Shown here in pieces: positions 26,621 to 34,683 of a stretch of 64,000 nucleotides of DNA. The notes under the pieces were generated by a model. It was not told the origin of the DNA. It worked only from the letters and a program-made list of their open reading frames with translations, and did no database searches. This DNA is from Methanobacteriota archaeon (GTDB taxonomy: Archaea; Halobacteriota; Methanosarcinia; Methanosarcinales; Methanosarcinaceae). The stretch's first letter is position 1; every line of letters starts with the position of its first letter. The stretch covers positions 1-64,000 of the forward strand of contig JAENZL010000017.1 in assembly GCA_016841265.1 (NCBI GenBank), given 5' to 3'. The translations under genes were made by a program, and so were the position numbers.

Positions 26621-26771
26621 TATATATTTTAAGTGCAATGTATGTGTGTTGAAAATCAAGAGACGTATAATAATCTGTTGTTAAAAACCAATTTTTGTTT
26701 TTAATCAAAGAGTTCTATACAATCTTATTTTTAAACTATTAACTAACAACTAAAACCAAGGTGAAACAAAT
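26612..26771 (+). promoter_or_regulatory. Promoter and structured 5' leader, zinc-ribbon copy 3
   Basis: A TATA box (ATATTTATATATTTT near 26619) precedes a leader nearly identical to that of copy 2, including GAGACGTATAATAATCTGTT and the TTAAAAAC…GTTTTTAA stem, and the same AAGGTGA ribosome binding site. Confidence 0.6.
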
Positions 26772-26960
26772 ATGGCTTTTAATGACAGAAACTTCAGAGG
26801 AAATAATAATTTCGGCGCACCCAGAGAAATGCACAAAGCAACCTGTTCAGATTGCGGTGTTGAAACCGAAGTGCCTTTCAAACCTGACCCCGAAAGACCG
26901 GTTTACTGCAGGGATTGTCTTCCTAACCACAGGACACCCAGAGATAACAGCAGATACTAA
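26772..26960 (+). CDS. Small CxxC-x17-CxxC zinc-ribbon protein, copy 3
   Basis: Identical in protein sequence to copy 2 (24510-24698). The duplicated block covers leader, gene and about 50 bases of 3' flank including the GTGTAA…TTTACAC stem. The copies are separated by a flavoprotein gene, so the duplication is not a simple tandem one. Three expressed copies may raise dosage of the protein. Confidence 0.88.
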   Translation: MAFNDRNFRGNNNFGAPREMHKATCSDCGVETEVPFKPDPERPVYCRDCLPNHRTPRDNSRY

Positions 26961-27149
26961 GTGTCATTTGTGTAACTGAGTTTACACCAACACTTATTTC
27001 TTTTCCACTTTTTTTAAATAAATCTCGGACCCGGAATCTACTTTTTTCCTAACCCGTGAGCTTTTGCAGCCCTGGGAAGTTGCATTTTGCATGGCAGATC
27101 AGTTTTAAGCTGATCGAGAGATCTTCATCCTGGCTATTTTAAAGCATCA

Positions 27150-27375
27150 ATCGAATTTTTGGCATGGGGTGTATTTCGAATTGCAGCGGTACGTTTTTCA
27201 CACGACCCCAATTCTAATAAAATATATTTATTCTGTCGGCGGTCACTTCAATCTTCCCCCACATCCTCTTTTCAGATATTGAGAGATCGAAAACCCCCGG
27301 CAATGTTCAGCTAAGAAGCGTCAGTTTCCATATCCCGCTCATTTTTCTTTTCTTCAATCCCCCTCAACCGACTCT
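27150..27375 (+). repeat. Island repeat R1
   Basis: First copy of the repeat that divides the 27-41 kb island. It opens with a tail segment (GGCATGGGGTGTATTTCGAA, TACGTTTTTCA), then the TATA-like box at about 27219, TGTCGGCGGTCACTTCAATC, a hairpin with GAGA loop (TTGAGAGATCGA) and ACCCCCGGCAATGTTCAGC. It ends about 40 bases before hicB1. Confidence 0.75.
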
Positions 27376-27415
27376 ACCCATAGGAATTTAAGTAAAAAGC
27401 CTTATAATCGATATT

Positions 27416-27634
27416 ATGAGGTTCAAAATTATCCTTGAGGAAGACGAAGAAGCTGGAGGATTTATTGCCAGCTGTCCCGGCTTACCTGGCTGTTTTTCGC
27501 AGGGGGATACGGTAGATGAAGCTATCGGAAATATTAAAGAAGCGATTCAGGCCTGTCTGGAATCCCTTGCAGAAGATGAACTGCAGGAATGTATGGGGAA
27601 GTCCTCCTGCAGAGTGGTTGACGTGGTTGCCTAA
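27416..27634 (+). CDS. hicB: HicB-family antitoxin
   Basis: This 72-residue protein is a small HicB-type domain (FKIILEEDEEAGGFIASCPGLPGCFSQGDTVDEAIGNIKEAI), the partially degraded RNase H fold that binds and inhibits HicA toxins. It lacks a separate DNA-binding domain. Its stop codon is followed at once by the ATG of a hicA gene that is now frameshifted (27635-27858). TTATAATC about 20 bases upstream may be the promoter. With a broken toxin the antitoxin is an orphan unless it inhibits another HicA, such as the one at 28582. Confidence 0.88.
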   Translation: MRFKIILEEDEEAGGFIASCPGLPGCFSQGDTVDEAIGNIKEAIQACLESLAEDELQECMGKSSCRVVDVVA

Positions 27635-27858
27635 ATGTCCAGGCTTCCTGTAATTTCCGGAATGCAGGCGATTAAAGCCTTTTCTAAGCTGGCTGGGTCC
27701 CTCACCGACAGGTAGGCAGCCATCTTGTCTTAAGAAAGGAAGGTTCAAGAGTTACATTGACGGACCCGAAGCACAATGAACTGAAACCGGGCCTTTTAAG
27801 AAATTTGATAAAAGCTTCAGGACTCACGATAGAAGAATTCGAAGCTCTTTTGAAGTAA
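27635..27858 (+). pseudogene. hicA: hicA toxin gene broken by one frameshift
   Basis: The ATG follows directly on the hicB stop. The first 18 codons (MSRLPVISGMQAIKAFSKL) match a HicA start. Then one base is missing at about 27689-27691; in the next frame the protein continues as GWVPHRQVGSHLVLRKEGSR, then VTLTDPKHNELKPGLLRNL and ends in TIEEFEALLK with a TAA at 27856. The catalytic His in the GSH motif is still encoded. The shift leads to an early TAG at 27716-27718. A single indel in an otherwise intact gene means the loss is recent, or a sequencing error. Confidence 0.8.
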
Positions 27859-27909
27859 AGTTTGTGGTTTTGGTTAGTCTTCCCGGATTATATAGAGTTT
27901 TCCCACTCC

Positions 27910-28210
27910 TAATTCTGTAAAAATATATTTTTCCGGTTGGCGGGCTGCTTCAATCTGATCCTCCCCCCGCATCCTCTTTTAAGATATTGAGCGATCGAAC
28001 CCCCCGGCAATGTTTATTTAAAAGCAGCAGTTCCCATCCGGCTCATTTTTCCTTTTTCTCATCTCTCCCGAATCCTTCGGGGCTGCTTTTAGAAAATCAA
28101 TACGACCTTTTGAGTGGGGTGGTTTTCGAATTGCAGGGTACGTTTTTACTCTCAACCTCAATTCTGTTAAAATATATTTTTTCAGTTGGTGGATAGCTTT
28201 AATCATCCCG
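27910..28210 (+). repeat. Island repeat R2
   Basis: A complete unit plus the start of a second: TATA-like boxes at about 27919 and 28169, 250 bases apart. It contains the hairpin TTGAGCGATCGA with a GCGA loop, ACCCCCCGGCAATG, AAAGCAGCAGTTCCC, TTCGGGGCTGCTTTTAGAAA and GAGTGGGGTGG. It lies between the broken hicA and hicB2. Confidence 0.85.
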
Positions 28211-28331
28211 AATCCCTTCTAAGAAACCTGAAAAATCGACAACTAAAAAACTTTATTTCTCTTTTCCACAGAATCTATATAAGATTTAAACAGCATAAAA
28301 GTAGACATACCATTTTCGGACAGGTGTAATC

Positions 28332-28595
28332 ATGCTTATCCAGTATATCCAGGCAGCCCTTGAAAAAGCTGGATACGAAATAATTGATGATGAGCAAACC
28401 TATTACGGTGAGGTTCCCGAACTTGAAGGTGTATGGGCTACCGGAACGACCCTGGAGGAATGCCGTCGGAATCTGGAAGAAGTCATTGATGAATGGGTTA
28501 TTTTCAGGCTGAGGAATGGACTGCCTCTGCCCCGGATCGGAGAACATATTATCAAAGAACCGGGAAACATAGTGGTGGAAAATGAAAGTGCGTGA
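28332..28595 (+). CDS. hicB: HicB-family antitoxin, second locus
   Basis: This 87-residue HicB-type protein (YYGEVPELEGVWATGTTLEECRRNLEEVIDEWV, then RNGLPLPRIG) is the likely inhibitor of the HicA encoded 14 bases into its 3' end. An AGGTG ribosome binding site lies upstream. A TATA-like ATATAAG box near 28275 gives a plausible promoter. The antitoxin-first order would ensure inhibitor is made before toxin. Confidence 0.9.
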   Translation: MLIQYIQAALEKAGYEIIDDEQTYYGEVPELEGVWATGTTLEECRRNLEEVIDEWVIFRLRNGLPLPRIGEHIIKEPGNIVVENESA

Positions 28596-28776
28596 GGTTA
28601 TAAAACTCCTCGAAGCTGACGGCTGGTATCTGGTTGCTACGAAAGGTAGTCACCGGCAATATAAGCACCCGAGCAAACCGGGCAGGGTAACAATCGCAGG
28701 TCATAGTCGAGATGATCTTGCACCAGGCACATTGAACAGCATATTAAAGCAAGCTCAGTTGAAAATGGAGGATTGA
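28582..28776 (+). CDS. hicA: HicA-family mRNA interferase toxin
   Basis: This 64-residue protein has the double-stranded-RNA-binding-like HicA fold: KVREVIKLLEADGWYLVATKGSHRQY with the catalytic His in the KGSH motif, then VTIAGHSRDDLAPGTLNSIL. HicA toxins cleave mRNA and arrest growth until blocked by HicB. It overlaps hicB2 by 14 bases and is followed two bases later by a third hicB, so one toxin lies between two antitoxin genes. All key residues appear intact. Confidence 0.92.
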   Translation: MKVREVIKLLEADGWYLVATKGSHRQYKHPSKPGRVTIAGHSRDDLAPGTLNSILKQAQLKMED

Positions 28777-28778
28777 CC

Positions 28779-29021
28779 ATGTACCGTTTCCTTGTTGTGA
28801 TCGAAAAAGCAAACAACAATTATTCAGCATATTCCCCTGACCTTCCAGGCTGTGTAGCTACCGGCTCCACCCGGGCTGAGGTAGAGACAAATATCCACGA
28901 GGCTATTGAAATGCATGTCCAGGGACTGCTGGAAGACAATTTGCCAATTCCGGAATCTGAATCCTTTGCCGAGTATGTGGCTATTGCTGAAAAACCCTCC
29001 ACCAGTTCAGAAGCTGTGTAA
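28779..29021 (+). CDS. hicB: HicB-family antitoxin, third gene
   Basis: This 80-residue protein is a HicB domain (MYRFLVVIEKANNNYSAYSPDLPGCVATG then TNIHEAIEMHVQGLLEDN). It is closer in form to the hicB at 27416 than to its operon neighbour at 28332. The ATG at 28779 has GGAGGA at good spacing; an in-frame TTG at 28773 overlapping the hicA stop is less likely. It completes a HicB-HicA-HicB operon. It may be a second inhibitor of the same toxin. Repeat R3 begins within about 15 bases of its stop codon. Confidence 0.88.
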   Translation: MYRFLVVIEKANNNYSAYSPDLPGCVATGSTRAEVETNIHEAIEMHVQGLLEDNLPIPESESFAEYVAIAEKPSTSSEAV

Positions 29022-29034
29022 ATCACATTTCTAT

Positions 29035-29330
29035 ATAAATATATTTTTTCTGTATACGGGCTGCTTCGATCTGCCCCTCCCCCCGCCTGTCCGAATTCGA
29101 GCGCTCGAAACCCTCTCCGGCAGTGGTCAGCTAAGAAGCAGCAGTTCCCCTTCCGCTCACTTTTCCTGTTCTTTCAATCCCGTAGACCGTTTTCCTTCGG
29201 GACTGCTTTTAGAAAATCAATACGACCTTTTGCGTGGGGTGTTTTTTGAATTGCAGTGTTACGTTTGTCCTCTCGATCCCAATTCAGTTAAAATATATTT
29301 CTTTGCTTACAGGTGGCTCTGGAAATTCAG
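29035..29330 (+). repeat. Island repeat R3
   Basis: TATA-like boxes at about 29036 and 29289, 253 bases apart. It carries the palindrome TTCGAGCGCTCGAA, CAGCTAAGAAGCAGCAG, GGGACTGCTTTTAGAAAATC and GCGTGGGGTG. It begins directly after the third hicB. Confidence 0.85.
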
Positions 29331-29436
29331 TCCTTAATCTCTTTCGCAAATACCTCTCCAACAGAATTGAGTGAAAAAGAGAAGCACAGGGAGTATACAA
29401 ATACATTTAAGGTTGGAAAACCAAATTGGTAATTAG

Positions 29437-29757
29437 GTGGTACTTTTGGGCGATGCTATTGAATATGTAAAAATCCCCCGAAAAATCTTTGAACCCATTA
29501 GCGATATGGTAAAAGTAGGCCTATATAAAGACGAACAGGAGGCCTTAAAGAGTCTTGTTCATGACCAGGCTGAACAAAAGATTGATTACTATGGCAAAAT
29601 GATAGCAGAAATGGAAAAGAAATACGGCATGGACTTTTCTGCTTTTGAAAAAAGAATCCATTCGAGAACAGGTGAAGAAGATTTTGAAGAATGGGATGAT
29701 TTCATAATTTGGGAAAGCTACGTCAAAGCATCAAGGTACTGGAAACAGTTCCTATGA
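29437..29757 (+). CDS. Probable antitoxin of a decayed toxin-antitoxin pair
   Basis: This protein of up to 106 residues has an N-terminal strand-helix-helix pattern (AIEYVKIPRKIFEPISDMVKVGLYKDEQEALKSLVHDQ) and a long helical middle (KIDYYGKMIAEMEKKYGMDF). It resembles the antitoxin partners of DUF6516-type toxins. The assigned GTG start could instead be a TTG at 29446, which has GGTGG at better spacing. Its last residues (RYWKQFL) run into the DNA of a toxin remnant, so the original C-terminus may have been lost in a deletion. Confidence 0.65.
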   Translation: MVLLGDAIEYVKIPRKIFEPISDMVKVGLYKDEQEALKSLVHDQAEQKIDYYGKMIAEMEKKYGMDFSAFEKRIHSRTGEEDFEEWDDFIIWESYVKASRYWKQFL

Positions 29758-29872
29758 CAAATTCCCCCACCATGTCCATCTCGGAAACGAAGCAGAACCC
29801 ACAGAATCTCCCGAAGTTTTGATAGAAGACGTTCTACGGGAAGTGAAAAAACTGCTGAGTTCAAATCCCTGA
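29745..29872 (+). pseudogene. C-terminal remnant of a DUF6516-like toxin
   Basis: In the next frame after the antitoxin the DNA encodes SYDKFPHHVHLGNEAEPTES and a Glu-rich helix ending at a TGA (29870-29872). This matches the C-terminal half-motif of DUF6516-like toxins (PHHVH-type sequence followed by an acidic tail). The N-terminal part is absent. The simplest explanation is a deletion that joined the antitoxin gene to the end of the toxin gene. Confidence 0.5.
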
Positions 29873-29929
29873 CTACCAATTATTTTTCATAGTACTCGCC
29901 GTGAGCAAGCCCCATGAAATTTAAAACAA

Positions 29930-30026
29930 AATAAAATATATTTTTGCTGTCGGTGGTCACTTCAATCGACCCCCAGAATCCGCCTGTCCGAATTCGAGCG
30001 ATCGAAACCCCGGCAATATAGAGCCA
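29930..30026 (+). repeat. Island repeat R4 (short form)
   Basis: Only the first roughly 95 bases of the unit are present: TATA-like box at about 29934, TGTCGGTGGTCACTTCAATC, TGTCCGAATTCGAGCGATCG and AAACCCCGGCAAT. It stops close to the 3' end of the opposing helicase-nuclease gene. Confidence 0.85.
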
Positions 30027-30040
30027 TAAAAAATATTCAT

Positions 30041-33000
30041 TTAATCCAGCCTTAATTCTTGCTTTATCTTTGCAATTACGTTAGTTGGAGTTTCTCTAAC
30101 CGCTTTTGCCGGTACTCTTAGAACTCTATATCCTTGACCCTTTAGATATTCATCACGAATATTATCTTCTTTTATAGACACCATTGTTTGAGTAACGGGA
30201 TATGAACTTCCTTGAATCTCAATAAAATCTTGATTTCCAAGAGTTCGGAAGTAGAATATTTCGTCATCGATTTCTATATATCTGTGGTTTCCTTCAAATT
30301 TAACAGGATATCTTTTTCCATTAATCTCAGCGAAGTAGTGTTGCTCTCCATCAACTTCAATTACCAATTTTGTGCCAAGAGATTTGTTAATAAGCATAAA
30401 ATCAACTTCAATTCCGCCAATTATTACATGTACCTGTGGCGTAAAACCTTCTATTATCATCCAGCTAAAGAGGTCCAGTTCTTCCCTACTTGTATCCCGC
30501 AAGAGCATGACTGTATTAACATAGTTAATGAGGTTGCCTACAATCCCACCACTATTTTTACAATATTTAAAGTCTCCAACAACAAAAAGAGCTTCACGTG
30601 CTCTTGTCATGGCTACATTAATGAGATTTGGAGAATTTGCAAATTTTATGGCTCCTTTTCTCATTCCCCCAGCAATAACTGGACTGAAAATTATAATATC
30701 TCGTTCGTCACCTTGAAATGCGTGTGCTGTGCCAACTGATATGTTATTTGTCAAATCTAATTCATTAAGCTTTTTTTGTATTTCTTTAATCTGTGCAGAA
30801 AAGGGAGATACAATGCCAATATTTAGGTGACTGAAATGATCCTTATTTTGAAACTCTTGTATCAATTCGCAGATGACTTTAATTTCGTTAGGATTTATCC
30901 AGCTTTTCCCACCACTACCTCTATAGCATACTCCTGAAACATTTATTCCAAAAATTCCAGATTTAGCTGATATCGCATTTTCCTGTAACAGCTCTTTTTT
31001 AAGTTTCAAACGTTTCTGATAGATATAGTGATTTGAAAAACCAATTATTAGAGGATGACTTCGATAATGTTCTATAAGTGAAATTATTTCTGCTCTGCCA
31101 TATGGAAGACAATGTACTCCTATTTTAAACACATTATTATTGTTATGGCCAAGTAAGTCTAACCACTTCGAAATCTCATGCTTAGATGCAAGGGTCAATT
31201 CTTTCCCGGCACTTATACTGGATATTGCAGGTAATTGATTTGGATCTCCTATTATAGCTATTCTTTTAGCACGGTAAATAAGAGGGAGGATATTGGTAAG
31301 AGTACATTGAGATGCTTCATCAATCACAAGCAAATCAAACATCTCTGGTTCCATTGGAATTGACTGTGAGGAAAGAGCCGTTGTAGTCCAAACCGGTATT
31401 GCTGTAAGTGCCTTTTGATACTTTTCAGGTGAAAAACCCTTTACTCTATTATGGTTTTTCCTGTAATGATCATAAAGGCTTTCAACGCTATCCAAAATTA
31501 TTTTTTCTTTTTTAACTCTTTTTTCCCACCATTCTTTTCCACGGGTAAAAGATAATATTTCCAGTTCGGAATCAATTTTACTTATTTCTCCTTTTATGCG
31601 ATCGGGATCAAAGTCAATAAAAAGTTCATTCAATTTATCGATTGGCCAGGAAGCGGTTGATTGTTCTATTAGTGGTAAAATGAAAGATTTAATATGTTTT
31701 TTATCTATCTGATCAGGGATTTTGTCCATGGCAATTGTTAGATATTTTATTGCCCAATCATAAGCATCTTTCATTTCTTTATTTTTGGCAAAAAGAGTTG
31801 TTTCAGAATATTCTTTCCATTTCCGATCCAACTTATTACATTCTTCTAAGTGCTTCCATAAAAGATCGTTTTGCTGGGGAAGCAATGTATTGTCTAGCTT
31901 TTCTATTGCAATCTGCGGTTTTTCATTCCACCAGGCGGAAATTCTAATTTTATCTGATGGGATTTGATCAATTAGTTTGGTGTACTCTTGAACTTTATTT
32001 TCCGCTTTTATGGCCCCTTCCCATTCTGAAATCAAAGCATCAAATCTAATAGTGTTTAAAGAGCGTTGAGCAAATGTTATATTTTTTTGAGTAGGCCCGG
32101 AGATTAAAGACAAAACTGTTTTGGTAAACTCTAATTCATTTGAATTCATCCAGGAATCAAGTACCTGAATGCTTACTAAGAGTCGTTGAAATTCTTGTGA
32201 GGCTTTTAATAACTCATGATGGAGTAAGTCAGATTTCTGATTTGCTTTCCATGCTTCTGCAGCCTGAAAAGCTATCTTTTTCTTTGGTTCAATCTCCTTT
32301 ATGAGTTTTAACAATGTGTCAGTATCTGTAATATCCGCTTTTTGAGATAAATTAAGCTCTATAGCTTTACTTTGGAGTGATATAAACTTAGTTTCAATTT
32401 CTTCCCAGATTGTTTTCTGAGGATTCCACTCTTTTTGAATCTCAATCCAGCCAAGGCTTTTGTCAATTGCTTCATTAAGCAATTCACGCCCTTTTTGTTC
32501 ACTCTCGCTAAAATGACTCCAGATCTCAATTGAGTAATAGTTTCGGATTTCCTTTTCCGTCTTTTGGATTTGTTTATTAGCTTTTGTCTTCTTAATAAAA
32601 TTAGTTATACCGCCTGGGATTGAAGAAATATAAGCATACTCGTTTTTCCATTTTATGAGTTTATTTTCATCATAATCTGTACTTTCTGATAAACCTGCAG
32701 CTATAAGCTCGTTCCTTTTTTTATCAAGCTTTTTTCTGATCTCATTTATGCTTCGGAGCTGTTTAGAATAATCCGTTAATATTATCTGGATTTCTTTTAT
32801 TAGTTCGTCTGCTTTATTTGTCCATTCAATAGCTTCTTTTTCTGCTTGCCATTCAAGGAATTTTTCTTTCATCTCAATTGGATTCAGGCATTCATCAACA
32901 GATTGATTGATTATAGACTGGTAATATTTGAGCCACTTTTCAAATCTTTCCGGGCCATGTTCCTTAATTACCCAATCAAAGTTGGCAAAAAGATTTGGAT

Positions 33001-34495
33001 CTACACAAAGTTTTTGTAGCTCTACATTTCTTTCTGTTGTAGCTAAATCCAATTTATTTTTTATTTCAATTCTTTGTTGGGAATCAATTTTAATTTGATA
33101 TTTGCATCTGCTGATTTCGTCCATCCACTTTTGAAAGGGAATTAAAGCTGTTTCAGTGAAAGATTCAGGAGATACATTATAGCCTATTGAATTAATTTCA
33201 AGGGAGAATTTTTCTATTTCTATCTCGATATCCTTTTTCACATCAAGGAAATACGCATAAGATGTCAATGCTGACCTAAGAGCTTCTGTAATTTCTTGTG
33301 GTGTTTTTTTATTGAGAAAAGTTTGTATCTCTTCTTTCTTCAAAACAAGTTCATCTATCTTTTTTTCAGTTTCCTTTAGTTCTGACTGTTTCGTGTTTGC
33401 AGATACGTTATTCAGAATTTTTCTGAATGCCTCATCTATATTGCTTATATATCTACTTCCAGCACGTATTGCAATAGGATATTCACAGTCAAAATTTGAA
33501 AGTCTATCAAATACTACATTGACTGCAGCATTTGTTGTGCTTGAGAATAGTACACTGATATTGTTTGCCCATGCATTTAGAAGTAGAGAAACAACAACCT
33601 GGCTTTTTCCGCATCCTGGAGGTCCACTTATGACGGTAATTGGCTTTGATTTCAGTATTTCAGATACCGCCATCTTTTGTGAATCATTGAGAGGAACTAT
33701 AGGGAGCAACTCAGATTCATTCACATTTTGAGGTGAAGGCCAATAATCAAGTAATTTTAGGCCACCTATTACAGAAGGGTTATCTCTTAGTTGATTTTCA
33801 AGTTCTGAATAATCTTGAAGAATATGATGTGTATATGGGGAACTGGTGGTAGGGGGAAGAAAAAATGCCCATGGATGATTTGTAATTTTTAAATTTTCAT
33901 TTTTAGTGGATGTCTTAGTGAATATTTTTTCAAGTTCCGGTACTATATTAAATATTTCATTGAGGAGACATTGAGAAAGATTTTGTTCATCTTTATCGGA
34001 AAGAACATGTGCTTTTTCAATGATTTCTTGTGTGGTATCTTCAAGTGATTTTTCTGATTCTATTTCATTTTCACTCAAAATTTCATATATTTTAGGAGAT
34101 AAATCCCAACTTCCTTCACAAGGCAATATACGTATACATTCCTCATCCATTTCAAGTTCTACACTTCTGTAAAAGAGTGGATTTAAATATTTTACAAATG
34201 AATTTTTATCCCATTTAGAATTTGTCCAACATGGACCACCAAGATACCCTTCTAAAGTACTTTTACTTGATATAAGTTCTAATAATGGTTTACTGGTGAT
34301 GGATTCGTACGAAATTTCCCAGGGCCCGGCCATATCTTCGATAATAAATTGATCAATAAGTGTCCAGCGGTCAGAATTTAATTGGTTTTGGGTTCCCAAT
34401 GGCAGGCTAAAGAAATTATCCTGACTCATTTGAACAATTTCTTTATGAAATTGGATTACTTTTAACCATGGAATCTCTCTTTTTTCGCATGCCAC
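30041..34495 (-). CDS. SF1 helicase with C-terminal DUF559-like nuclease
   Basis: This 1484-residue protein has an N-terminal region (1-270) without a known domain, then a superfamily I helicase of the Upf1/Dna2 type. Walker A VISGPPGCGKS lies near residue 288 and Walker B LLVIDEASQC near 1050. About 600 residues of helical, Glu/Lys-rich sequence separate them. The helicase ends with VGTAHAFQGDERDIIIFSPV and NLINVAMTRAREALFVVGD. The last 130 residues look like a PD-(D/E)XK nuclease (VDFMLI, LVIEVDGEQHY, RDEYLKGQGYRVLRVP) with an insert of about 45 residues after DGEQHY. Helicase-nuclease fusions of this kind occur in antiviral systems. The start is a GTG without a clear ribosome binding site. 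Confidence 0.88.
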   Translation of the reverse strand: MACEKREIPWLKVIQFHKEIVQMSQDNFFSLPLGTQNQLNSDRWTLIDQFIIEDMAGPWEISYESITSKPLLELISSKSTLEGYLGGPCWTNSKWDKNSFVKYLNPLFYRSVELEMDEECIRILPCEGSWDLSPKIYEILSENEIESEKSLEDTTQEIIEKAHVLSDKDEQNLSQCLLNEIFNIVPELEKIFTKTSTKNENLKITNHPWAFFLPPTTSSPYTHHILQDYSELENQLRDNPSVIGGLKLLDYWPSPQNVNESELLPIVPLNDSQKMAVSEILKSKPITVISGPPGCGKSQVVVSLLLNAWANNISVLFSSTTNAAVNVVFDRLSNFDCEYPIAIRAGSRYISNIDEAFRKILNNVSANTKQSELKETEKKIDELVLKKEEIQTFLNKKTPQEITEALRSALTSYAYFLDVKKDIEIEIEKFSLEINSIGYNVSPESFTETALIPFQKWMDEISRCKYQIKIDSQQRIEIKNKLDLATTERNVELQKLCVDPNLFANFDWVIKEHGPERFEKWLKYYQSIINQSVDECLNPIEMKEKFLEWQAEKEAIEWTNKADELIKEIQIILTDYSKQLRSINEIRKKLDKKRNELIAAGLSESTDYDENKLIKWKNEYAYISSIPGGITNFIKKTKANKQIQKTEKEIRNYYSIEIWSHFSESEQKGRELLNEAIDKSLGWIEIQKEWNPQKTIWEEIETKFISLQSKAIELNLSQKADITDTDTLLKLIKEIEPKKKIAFQAAEAWKANQKSDLLHHELLKASQEFQRLLVSIQVLDSWMNSNELEFTKTVLSLISGPTQKNITFAQRSLNTIRFDALISEWEGAIKAENKVQEYTKLIDQIPSDKIRISAWWNEKPQIAIEKLDNTLLPQQNDLLWKHLEECNKLDRKWKEYSETTLFAKNKEMKDAYDWAIKYLTIAMDKIPDQIDKKHIKSFILPLIEQSTASWPIDKLNELFIDFDPDRIKGEISKIDSELEILSFTRGKEWWEKRVKKEKIILDSVESLYDHYRKNHNRVKGFSPEKYQKALTAIPVWTTTALSSQSIPMEPEMFDLLVIDEASQCTLTNILPLIYRAKRIAIIGDPNQLPAISSISAGKELTLASKHEISKWLDLLGHNNNNVFKIGVHCLPYGRAEIISLIEHYRSHPLIIGFSNHYIYQKRLKLKKELLQENAISAKSGIFGINVSGVCYRGSGGKSWINPNEIKVICELIQEFQNKDHFSHLNIGIVSPFSAQIKEIQKKLNELDLTNNISVGTAHAFQGDERDIIIFSPVIAGGMRKGAIKFANSPNLINVAMTRAREALFVVGDFKYCKNSGGIVGNLINYVNTVMLLRDTSREELDLFSWMIIEGFTPQVHVIIGGIEVDFMLINKSLGTKLVIEVDGEQHYFAEINGKRYPVKFEGNHRYIEIDDEIFYFRTLGNQDFIEIQGSSYPVTQTMVSIKEDNIRDEYLKGQGYRVLRVPAKAVRETPTNVIAKIKQELRLD

Positions 34496-34683
34496 TGTTA
34501 AAAATAGTCTTCAATGTATTTATGATTATTTGAGAGTGTTGGTAATGTCTGGAGTTTGTAAATAAAACACAATCATTGAACTTTAACTCCAAAAATCTTC
34601 ACCATATGGAATTATTGGATTTACTAACAATGATAAAATGGTCGAATTTTGGGTGATTATGGAGTTCTAGGACTACATAAATG
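34496..34683. promoter_or_regulatory. Upstream region of the helicase-nuclease
   Basis: AT-rich region between the GTG start and repeat R5. On the minus strand ATAAATACAT near 34520 may be the promoter; with no ribosome binding site the mRNA may have a very short leader. No gene is seen. Confidence 0.4.
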
